A stretch of DNA of 64,000 bases, from NCBI GenBank assembly GCA_033807775.1, contig CM066313.1, positions 60,558,484 through 60,622,483 of the forward strand. The letters are read 5' to 3'. Every line of letters begins with the position of its first letter. The first letter of the stretch is position 1. The position numbers were made by a program, and so were the translations under genes. The notes beneath the pieces are model-generated. The model had not been told where the DNA came from. It ran no database searches and saw only the letters and a program-made list of their open reading frames with translations. Shown here in pieces: positions 1 through 8,935 of the stretch. The DNA is from Saussurea involucrata (taxonomy: Eukaryota; Streptophyta; Magnoliopsida; Asterales; Asteraceae).

Positions 1-528
1 CATAAAGACTCTTTGGCGTATGAGTGTTGAGGTAGACCAGTGACTAACTCTTTTGAAGAAAGAGTATTCAATGTCTTGAAATTCATATGAGAGAGCCTCT
101 TGTGCCATAGCCAGTTGACATCAGATGAGGCTTTTGAGAAGAAACATGAGTTCTCAGTGGTTGTTGAGTCCATGTTTATTACATAAACATTTTCCAAACG
201 ATAACCGCTGAGAGCTATCTTCTCCTTTTTGTCAGTGACAAAGCAGGATTCCTTAGTAAAGATTACTTTGTTATCCTTGTCACAAAGCTGACTGATGCTT
301 AGAAGATTATGCTTCAGCCCTTCAACATATGTGACTCTTCTGAAGGTGGTTGTACCATTTGAAAGTACACCAAACCCTCGGGTATGTCCTTTTCCATTTC
401 CACCAAAAGTCACAGAGGGACCCTTCTATTCCTTGTATTCAGCGAGCAGGCTTTTCTTTCCAGTCATGTGTCTAGAGCATCCGTTATCGAGATACCAGAT
501 ACCCTTCTTAACATGCTTTACAAAGGAA
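1..528 (-). pseudogene. Copia protease and GAG-pre-integrase region of H
   Basis: Conceptual translation of the minus strand gives a Copia aspartic protease signature, W-Y-L-D-N-G-C-S-R-H-M-T-G, near 440-480. The active-site triad reads D-N-G where D-S-G or D-T-G is usual. It continues in frame into the pre-integrase segment, with the typical V-E-G-L-K-H-N-L-L-S-I-S-Q-L run and the H-K-R-L-S-H-M-N part of the HHCC finger near 50-90. An in-frame TAG at 426-428 breaks the frame just after the protease motif, and a TAA lies between the gag tail and the protease motif (about 531). The polyprotein runs off the left edge. Confidence 0.85.
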
Positions 529-530
529 GA

Positions 531-2931
531 TTAGTTTTTCTTGGGTACCCACTTAACCATGTATACACATTTGTCAGTGGAAGTAGTTGGAATGGAAGGT
601 TCAGCAGTCTTCGCAGCATTTGAAGATTCAGCTTTGTCAGTCTTCGCTTTGGTTAATTTCTTAACCTCAGTGGTCTTCTTTGCCTTGGGGGCAGTGATCT
701 TCACCTTAGCTATCTTTTTAGCTTTGGTGGCTGTGGGGCACTTACTAGCAATATGATCAGTGAGTCCACAGTGATAACATTTCCTATAACTAAAAGTAGT
801 TCTAGGACTATTTGAATGATGAGCTTTAGATTTTGAAATAGAAGGACCAGCACCAAATAAGCTATTGGATTTTGAAATAGGAGGAACATTCAGTTCTTCG
901 GATTTCTTACCACGGACATCCACTCTGAGTCTAGGAGTAGATCGCTGAATAGATCCACGCTGAGTAGATCCAGAGATCTGATTCCTTGATCCAGAGGGGT
1001 AGGTCACTGAAGCTTTAGAAGCATTCAGCTTAGGTACTAAGGTACCCTTCTGAGGATTTTGGTTAAAAACAATTCCTTTACCTTTATCTTTAAAGACAGA
1101 GGTAGGTTTTGGATAAACCATTTTCTCTTTACCTTTTGAAGAGGTAGGAGTTTCCTCAGGGATAGTCGGTCTGGAAGAGGAACACTGAGAAGATGAAGTA
1201 TCAGCAACTGAGGATACGAAAGTTCCAAATAAGAGCATGGAACGATCAATGGTTGGTTCTTGAGTATCAGCTGTGTAACCAAGACCACGTTTATCACTCA
1301 GGGGAATCTGAGACTTAATTATCTCAGTGATCTTTGTTGAGGAATTATACCATCCATCAACAGTAGCTTTTTCAGATCTTAATGCAGCGATAGCATCTTC
1401 GCGCTCGATTTTGACTAGCTGATTTAAGTGAACTTAATCTTTAAAATTTTCTTCAATTTTAGAAAGATTTTCTATTTGAAGGTGACAGTTTTTAAGCTGT
1501 TCAGTGAGATCAAGGTTTTGATTTTCAACTATTGTTTTTCCATTCATGGCTTCATATAAACATCTAGTCAAGAGATCGATCTTAAGAAGACTATCAGCTT
1601 CATCGATATTTGCAATATTTGTAAAGAAGGAAGGTGATACCTGAATTGCAGAGGTTGAAGTGGAGGGAATGTCTGAACTTTCTTCCTCATCTTCAATCTT
1701 GGCCATAAGACAGAGATTGGCTTCATCATCTTCAGAGTCAAATGATGATACTTTTTCATCAGAAGCAGCCCAATCATAGTTAGCCATCAGGCCTTTGCCT
1801 TTCTTCTTAAAGCTTTTCAGCTTCGCATACTTTTCTTTCAGCTTTGCGTATTTGTCATCTTTATTCCTGGGAATAAAGTTTTTTTTTTGGAAAAGTTGAG
1901 GGTCTAGAGACTTTCTTTGACCTGCACTCGTTAGCGAAATGTCCTATCTTTTCGCAGTTAAAACAAGTAGCAGTAGCCTTATCAACAAGAGCTGATGATC
2001 TTGGCTTGTCAGTAATGGAAAGAGGTTTGTTCTTTCTAAACATTTTCTTTTTGGCGAATCTCCTGAACTTTTTAGTGAGGAGCGCCAAAGATTCATCATC
2101 ATCTGAAGAGTCAGAATCTGATGACCTTTCAGAGTTACTCTCCAACTCAGTGATAGTGACCGAGGGTCGCTGAGTGGAAGGTTCTTCTGAGATTAAAGCA
2201 ACAGGGGTGCTTTTGGAATCTTTTACAAGATTCTTCTTAAGATGACTCGATTGCTCATGATTCAGCATCGTGCCATATAAGGTAGAAAGGGTCATTGATT
2301 TTAGATCCTTTGAAAGCTTGAGACACATAGAATAACTGTCTCAGCTTTCAGGTAAACATTCTAAAAACTTTGTCAGCACTTCAAAGTTAGAATATTCCTT
2401 ACCAACGTTTTTCAGATCTATAATTAAACGGTTGAAACGTTGATGAACTTCAGAGAGAGTTTCATTCTTACCAGAAATGAAGCTTTCGTACTGTCTTACC
2501 AGGTTGATCTTTCTTGAGTCCTGGACTTCAGACGTACCTTCATACTGAACACATATTGTGTCCCACATAGCTTTTGAGGTTTTCAGTTTCATGACGGAAT
2601 GGTAGACTTCGTCAGGAAGAGCCATGGATAGTATGGATCTGGCTTTTGTGTCGATAGCCACTTTCTTCTTATCTTCGTCAGTCCACATATGAATTTCTTT
2701 AGGAATCAGCCTTTCTGGAATAGCAGGTCTATTCTTAGCGGCTGGAACTGCAACATCAATTCTTACAGGAATATATGGGCCGTTTTCAAGATAATAAGGC
2801 ATAGTAGGGTCTACACCTTCTAAGAAGAGAATCATCCTATTTTTCCATAGATTAAAGTTATCTCTGGAGAATCTAGGGTATTTAGCAAGAGAACCATTGT
2901 CAATATAGTTTGTGTTTATGTTGGTAGCCAT
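531..2931 (-). pseudogene. gag: Sirevirus gag polyprotein of H, broken
   Basis: The start ATG at 2931 opens a UBN2/Copia-type gag (residues 1-196: F-S-R-D-N-F-N-L-W-K-N-R near the N terminus, M-W-D-T-I-C in the middle). The frame stops at 2341 where a TGA stands in the usual place of a Trp codon (L-P-E-S-W), then resumes at 2328-1861 with a CCHC knuckle C-F-N-C-x4-H-x4-C. A frameshift lies in the T-run near 1877-1885. The next part (M-A-N-Y-D-W) is at 1787-1434, ended by a stop near 1434, and 1238-531 holds a second knuckle (C-Y-H-C-x4-H-x4-C), a Lys/Ala-rich stretch and the W-V-P-K tail. The order is that of an intact Sirevirus gag, so the breaks look like decay. Confidence 0.86.
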
Positions 2932-2999
2932 TTTCAGAAATAGAAAGGAAGAGAAATCTTAGTATAGATTAGATCTTGTTTATGAGATTAAACAAATCT

Positions 3000-3011
3000 G
3001 CTCTGATACCA
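3000..3011 (-). other. Primer binding site of H
   Basis: The minus strand reads TGGTATCAGAGC, complementary to the 3' end of plant initiator methionine tRNA. It is five bases from the LTR end at 3017. Confidence 0.85.
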
Positions 3012-3016
3012 CTAGT

Positions 3017-4002
3017 TGGTCCCGAAGGCCTATACAAGTTTGTAGAAGGGGGGGGGGGGTTGAATACAAACACACAGATTTTACTTTTCTAAATTGTTTA
3101 TTGATAAATCATTAACAATTTACAGCTTGTTGCGGAAACAAGATTAAGGATAAACCTAAATCTAAACAACTTGGAACACTAAGTTTCTTGCACTAAGAAA
3201 GATAAGGAAATTACTAATAATAACCTATCTTGAGATAAGAAGATGAACTTGTCCAGAGTTAGCAAGTTACTTCAAAATGAAGTGAGTTCATCTCTTTATA
3301 TACTGCATGCATTTAATGCATGTCAGTTTACACTTTACACGTGGCAGCAGCTCATTGGTTGCATGTCATTGACCTTTGTAGACAACCTTAGTAGCCGCAT
3401 GAATGAACAGTGTAGTATCAGAGTGGTTGTACGATTTCAGACAATAAGGAGGTTCTTTTTCTGACATATCGTACGGAGTCGTGCAAGGGTGGTTAAGACA
3501 AAAGCACTTTGTACGGAGGACTTCATGATCAGCTTTTCGTTGATTCAGCGCTTCATCATTGTTTATCAGCGAATGATAAAGTTCAGCGATAGCTGAAGTC
3601 TTGTACTTGATACTTCACGTTGAGTGGACAAATCTGAGTCTTCGCTGATCCGCATCAGTTCATTAGGAGACTTGTCGCTGGTTCTTGAGCTTGATCTTCG
3701 ACTTCAGCGTAGAACCTATGTTGACGTGAAACTTGTCTTCATAGATCATAAGTAAACAACTAACTTATCAGCGATCACCATAAGTACTGAACAGACTCAG
3801 AGTATTATGGTGAACAGTGTTCGTTGAATGTTTTATCTAAAGAGCGAGAGTTCCTATTAGCGGTACTGTAAGGTCTTAGTACTTATCAGCGATAGTGAAA
3901 CTCTGATACATATTGTTTACTTACAATTTTCACTAAGTATTAAGAGAGGGTCATTATCAAATCACTGAGGGTTTGGATCAACATAGGTATCCAAAATCAA
4001 CA
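3017..4002 (-). repeat. 5' LTR of H (about 986 bp)
   Basis: The LTR begins (minus strand) TGTTGATTTTGG at 4002 and ends just before the primer binding site. It holds an 11-G run at about 3048-3058. Between 3540 and 3895 there are roughly eight copies of TCAGCGA or its complement TCGCTGA, often before T or a short AT tract, which makes local inverted pairs. Boundaries come from the TG/CA ends and the PBS; the second LTR is not in the window, so they are good to a few bases only. Confidence 0.75.
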
Positions 4003-4037
4003 CCTAATTCTCTCAAACCTATGCTCTGATACCAACT
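4003..4037 (-). other. Leader and primer binding site of Gypsy element G
   Basis: A short stretch between the end of H and the G LTR holds the complement of TGGTATCAGAGC at 4023-4034, four bases from an LTR beginning TGTAACACCC. This shows a minus-strand element whose interior continues to the left under H and out of the window. Confidence 0.75.
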
Positions 4038-4262
4038 TGTAACACCCTCGAATTGGGAAAGAGCAACTAATTAAAATTTTCGATAATACATCCTAAATAA
4101 TAGGATTTCTTCCTATAATCAAATAGGTAAAATACCTCAAATTACAAACTATGATTATCCTCAAACAATACATATAAAACAAGTCTTATTACCAAGACTA
4201 AACTCACTTCGGGTATCACTTAACTCAAACACAAATGCTACTCCTAGGGGTAAATGTGGAAA
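4038..4262 (-). repeat. LTR of Gypsy element G, first part
   Basis: Starts TGTAACACCC, the usual end of plant Gypsy (chromovirus) LTRs. It is cut at CATCA by element A and resumes at 17163. The continuation carries segments shared with the LTR of J (an ACGCCTAGTGAG stretch and GTGCCTATGGATCC), so G and J are related families. Confidence 0.75.
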
Positions 4263-4267
4263 CATCA

Positions 4268-4656
4268 TGTTAGGACCATAAATGTCCTACATATTAGAAA
4301 GATATATAAATAATTTATTAGAGCTTAATTAGAGTTTAATTAATTCATTGTAAAAGCCTTTAATTATAAAAGGGCTTAGATTAGGTTATTTGGGCTTAAT
4401 TGTCTAATGGGCTTAGGCCTTTGTTGGTTAAAGGCCTAGGTATATAAGGTGTTGTTAACCTTAGTTTTAGGGTTAAGCGATTCATTCATACATTCATCGA
4501 GAGCTAAACTGTTTAGAGAGAGATAGTTAGGATTTTCATTCAAACCTTTGTAACTATCTTGATTATTGAATGTGAGAGGGATGACAAGTTGAAATCATTA
4601 TCTGTTATTGTTATTCCTCATTGAATCGTTGTTACCTGTTAAATCTGGGTCTAACA
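4268..4656 (+). repeat. 5' LTR of A (389 bp)
   Basis: Begins TGTTAGGACC and ends GGTCTAACA. A TATATAAG box lies at 4441-4448, so the RNA start is expected about 30 bases on. The two differences from the 3' LTR are a G/T in the TATTAGAAAG segment near 4299 and a G/T in the CCTTTGTTGG segment. Confidence 0.93.
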
Positions 4657-4658
4657 AT

Positions 4659-4670
4659 TGGTATCAGAGC
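4659..4670 (+). other. Primer binding site of A
   Basis: TGGTATCAGAGC, two bases after the LTR, matching the initiator methionine tRNA 3' end. The bases after it (AGACGGAC) are shared with element D, although the LTRs of A and D are unrelated. Confidence 0.9.
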
Positions 4671-5076
4671 AGACGGACGGATTGATTCTAAGGTTTGAAT
4701 TCATCAAATTCTGGTTAGTTTGACTTTCACTCGTCTGACTTTTCTTGAATTCTTGATTTTTTTGATTCAATCGAAATCAGTTGTTTTTGCTTATTGGGTT
4801 GTGTTAGCATTATCATTCTAAGAGTTTCTGCAAAATTTCACATCCTAATTCGTTCGTTTGATTGGTCAATTTTGCAAATCAAGTTCAAAACTTTTGGTTG
4901 TGTTCTTACTCAAATATCCGATTTTTGCTACCAAAAAGTGTTGTTTTTGCTCTAAAATCGATTGGGTTAGTGTTGTTTTGTGCTTGGTATTGTTTCTAAT
5001 CTTTCAGGAACACATTAGAGTAACCCTAGTCGAGTTTCGATCGAATTTAGCAAAAACAGCCGACTTTTCCGGACAA

Positions 5077-5395
5077 AACAGCCGCGTTTTCCGGACAAGT
5101 CAGTCAAGGTGTCCGGACGTTTGTGGTTCCATCCGGACAAGTCAGTCATCCGGACAAGTCAATCATCCGGGTAAGTTCTTCTAATCTCTATCTTTCCGGG
5201 TAATCTTGTTCCGGATAACTCAAAGTATCCGGAATTCATTTTATCCGGAAATCCTCACAGTATCTGGAAACTTCATTGTACCCGGAAATTTCATACTATC
5301 CGGAATCTTCTGCATCCGGTAAGCTTTTGTTATCCGGACAACTCAAGTTATCCGGACTCCTTCGCTTATCCGGAAACCACCCGGATTCCACAATC
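5077..5395 (+). repeat. TCCGGA motif array in the leader of A
   Basis: About 18 copies of the palindrome TCCGGA or one-base variants, spaced 12-25 bases apart with variable AT-rich spacers. It lies in the leader upstream of gag, where no reading frame is convincing. Similar arrays occur at the equivalent place in D (27690-28160) and in the second half of A. Confidence 0.85.
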
Positions 5396-5538
5396 TGGGA
5401 GCTTTCTGAAACCTCAATTTTCAAATTTTTTCTAGGGGCCCCCGTGCTAAGTCGCAGGAGGGGGACATTTAAGTATCTTGGATACTATTCCACTTTGAAT
5501 CGAACAATCGTCTGACGATCACTCCAGTGCAACTGAAG

Positions 5539-7893
5539 ATGTCTCCTGCTGAAGAAGACATGAAAAAGCCGTGTCAGGTATGTGAACCTATCTTTTCAGA
5601 ACTTTATGTCCGAATGAAACCTCTTGCTGAACGGGTAGATTCCTTTAAGGCCACTTCTAAAGAACAACTGCTTGAGATTAGGTCTCTAACCGAAAAGCTA
5701 GATGTTCAAAAGAAAATATCTGAAAAATATAAGTCTGAAAATGCTATTTTAAAGGAGAAATGCAAAAATCTTTCTATAGCACCTAAAGACTTACAGGCCA
5801 AATTATCTGAACTTCAGTCTCAGTTTGATCAATGCATGAATGAGAAGGAGGATATTGTTTATCAATGTTCCTCTCTTCAGATTCAGCACAAGGAGTTTGT
5901 TGCGAAAATTCTTGATCTTGAAACCAAACTCCACAAAAGTGGTCAAACTGATCAAACCATCTTTCTGAATAAACCCAAAGAGTTCACATATTTTAACAAA
6001 GAGTGGGGAATCGGATATGATAACCCACACTATTTCAAAAAAGGAAGATGGCATGTACCCATTCTCTATGACTTTGCCTGTTATGGTTTATCTACAAAGT
6101 ACCCGGAGTACAAAATCAAGTGGACTGGTCCTCTAGAACCTGAAAAGGAAGAGGAAACTGAGGAATATAAGCGTAAACACAAGCGAGGAATCCAACTTCC
6201 GTTTTGCTATGAACCTTTGAACTATTCCTACCAAAAGAACAAGAAGTATCTTTCTAATGACTACTTCGACAGCTATAAGGTTGCTCCGCCCAAGGATTCC
6301 TCCAAGAAGGATGAGGATCAAGCAACCGCGACCCAGACTGAGACGGATGAGTATAAACTCTATGTTCCCCCTCTCATCTTGGAAGCCAAAATAGTCGAGT
6401 TGGAGGAGTCACTGGAAAAGGAAAGGTTGGTTTTTCAAAATGAGAAGAATGAGTTAATTAAGGATCTTGAGAAACTCAAATCTGAGAAAACCGATGGTAT
6501 GTCAAGTGAGGAAAAGGAAAAATTTCAGTGGGAAATCAATACGCTCTCATCCAAATTGTCTGAAATGACAAGAGAAACGATGAAAGAGCACCTGAGAAGT
6601 GTTCAACTCCAAGAACAGATTGACCTTCTCCAAGCTCAAAAACAGAATTCCCCTGATCCCTCTTCCAACTTATCTGACACATCATCGTGTAAAGCTTTCA
6701 TTGGAAACATCTCTTCTCAAGAAAGTAACGTTTCTCAAGACGACTGTGTTAAAAGGAATTTAGACTCTGATTTTTCAAAAGCCTCCGCACCAAGTTCCCC
6801 TAAACACACAAACACAAAGTGTTCCTCGCCTTCCTCACCTGCTTTCGTTCCTGATACTCACATGATAGATTTCTCAGCGTACATGAACTCCGAAGGTAAC
6901 TGTGATGAAGAGTTTGATTTTTCCCTTTTGAAAAACCTCTTCCAAGTCATTCTGACTTTTTGTCTCCAGTGGTTAATCGTCCGGTCAATTTTCAAAAGGG
7001 CGACTGTTCTCAATCCAAGACTCCGGTTGTGATCAAGAATCTTAAAAATGCTTCAAATTCTCAAAAACAATCACAGCCGAAGCAAAAGACCGGTCAACCA
7101 CCTGCTAAAAATCATGTTCCTTCAAAAGTCACTGACCGCACTGTCCCTGTTGTTTTGGATAAAACCGGTCGCGCTAAACAAGAAAAACCAAAGTGGCTAA
7201 AGAAGGAACCTGTCGAAGGTGCTGCATCAAGGTCGTTCAATACTGTCTTTTTCCCGAGAATGAACAAAAACGATAGTGCTTGGAATCATAGGAGTAATTT
7301 TGTTAAAAGAGATATTAATTTTCCGATGAAAATTTACTCCATTCAGCAATTGATTCAATTATCGCACGATCGTTTGCGTTGTTCTAGTTGTGGTTGGAAT
7401 GACTTTGATGATATTCAGAATAATGATTGGTTTGGGTCATATCAAAGGTTTAAACATACACCCAAACAAAAACCCCGTAATAACCAGCAAAGACACTATC
7501 AAAAACGGGGTTACCAATCAGCGGTTAAACCACAGCGGGAGACCAAACCTGCTCCTAGATGGGTTGCTCCTACTGAGGTTAAACCGGCACCCAGGTGGAA
7601 AGCTGCTACAAAATATGTTCCTCCTAAAGGTGTAAATTCTGCACCGAAGAGGAAACAAGTGCCAAAACCAGTTCCCTCTAACGGTGTACATCCTATACCT
7701 AAAGGGAAAGCTGGGACAAAGCAAGCTTCCCCAAACGGTGCCAAATCTAACCCTCCGGGACCCAGGCAAATCTGGGTACCCAAAGTCCGCTAAACTTGTT
7801 TTGCAGGACGGTCATGTGTGGAACTTAGACACTGGATGCTCCACACACATGACCGCAAGGAGGGAGCTGCTCACGATCTACAAGGAACAATAT
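5539..7893 (+). pseudogene. Gag-like coiled-coil protein plus protease remnant, frameshifted
   Basis: The first ATG in frame is 5539 (M-S-P-A-E-E-D-M); the longer open frame begins at a GTG. Residues 1-130 and 290-360 are heptad-rich coiled coil. A central segment (near 6000-6260) has many aromatic residues and a K-W-T-G-P-L-E-P stretch. A frameshift near 6915-6930, shown by comparison with the D copy, moves the rest into the frame of 6960-7793, which holds C-S-S-C-G-W-N-D-F and a Lys/Pro-rich tail ending I-W-V-P-K. A further frame carries L-D-T-G-C-S-T-H-M-T near 7825-7850, a Copia protease active site, stopping at 7894. No Copia capsid (UBN2) domain or CCHC knuckle is visible. Its role as gag is inferred from position and tail. 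Confidence 0.75.
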
Positions 7894-8600
7894 TAAGAAG
7901 ACGTGAGGTTTGTCTATACATGTGCTTTAACAAGCTGCTCATGTGTTTAGGGGGAGCATGATCGGCTATCAGGTATGTTACTCTACTGTTGAGGGGGAGC
8001 GTCACACACATTTTTTCTTAAACATGTTAAAACGTTTTTTTTGTGTGTGGATACTCCCGTGTGCACTTCACTCTACGCGCACATTCTGAGGGGGAGCATG
8101 TCATCTAATGCTCATCATTTGAGGGGGAGCGACACAAATTTTTCTTTCAATGCCTACAAGTTTTTATGTGTGTCGGACTCTCCATTGCACTATCCAAGGG
8201 GGAGCAAATTCTTCCCCATGCTCCGTTGGAGGGGGAGCGAGAGAAGGTTCGTTTCTGAAATCCATATAGCTTTATTTTTGCAAAATGTCAAGAATCAAGG
8301 AAATTCTTGAAAATCCAGAAGTATCCGGACAGGTTTCCGGACCGGGTCCTTATCCAGATTGGAAAGGAACCCGGGTACCTTTTCCGGACTCTTGGTCTCT
8401 CTTAAATGTCATCCGAATTCTCTTTTGTCCGGATTGCTCATTTTATCCGGAAACTTTCATCATCTCCGGTATGCTCTTCTGTCCGGACACCTTTTGTCCG
8501 GATACCTGTTTTGTCCGGAATGTCTTGCAATTGCATCATTTTGTCTGGACACCCCTGCTCCGTCTATCCAGTACCTGTCTAGTCACTGCCAGTCCTCAAT
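7894..8600 (+). other. Spacer with repeated polypurine tracts and TCCGGA motifs
   Basis: This is where pol should follow the protease motif, but no integrase or polymerase residues are seen. Instead there are at least six GGGGGAGC copies (near 7950, 7993, 8090, 8123, 8201, 8231), each like the tract that primes plus-strand synthesis before the LTR. A second TCCGGA array follows at 8322-8550. Repeated polypurine tracts near the 3' end are known in Sireviruses. Confidence 0.75.
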
Positions 8601-8935
8601 ATGTCTCAGATTGAGCCATTGAATGCAAAGGTACGCGCTTATACTTGTTTATCCGTCTAGTTTACTAACTTTGGGTCTTCTTACAGATATTCCATGGCGG
8701 ATCAATAACCTCTCACTTCGAGGGGGAGCAAGTCAATCCTCATGTATGTTTTGAGGGGGAGCAGGATAATACCCCAGCTATGCACATACCTAAAGCCCTA
8801 CCTGTGATAGCATATAGACGAGAGTTAGGGAATCCCATGGTCCAACCAGAGCCGGAGGGACCTTCCCCGGGACATAGAACATGTGAGAAGGAGGGAGTTA
8901 AGGTCGAAAGAGAACCAAGAAAGATCGAGCCGTAA
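8601..8935 (+). CDS. Possible spliced 5' exons of ORF2
   Basis: ATG at 8601 opens ten codons ending AAG. Then comes a candidate 56-nt intron, 8631-8686: GTACGC donor, TTTACTAAC branch-like sequence, TTCTTACAG acceptor. After joining, the frame stays open to a TAA at 8933-8935 and reads through two GGGGGAGCA tracts as E-G-E-Q. D keeps the same donor and acceptor (24569-24623, 55 nt). The frame is one base out of register with the long ORF2, which it overlaps for about 107 nt. Splicing is inferred from sequence only, and 55-56 nt is short for a plant intron. Confidence 0.45.

Larger units (their letters stand above)
1..3016 (-). mobile_element. Element H: Ty1/Copia Sirevirus-type, internal part
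   Basis: Reading leftwards from the LTR at 3017-4002 the order is primer binding site, gag, protease motif and pre-integrase zinc finger, which is the start of a Copia gag-pol. Integrase, reverse transcriptase, RNase H and the 3' LTR lie beyond the left edge. The first five bases to the right of the LTR (CCTAA, 4003-4007) should be one target duplication; the partner is outside the window. H is inserted in the leader of Gypsy element G. At least four breaks in gag-pol make this copy defective. Confidence 0.88.

Noticed and set aside
8041..8310. Short frame in the A spacer read as a secreted peptide
   Set aside because: It is built from repeated polypurine tracts (R-G-S words) and is not kept in D.
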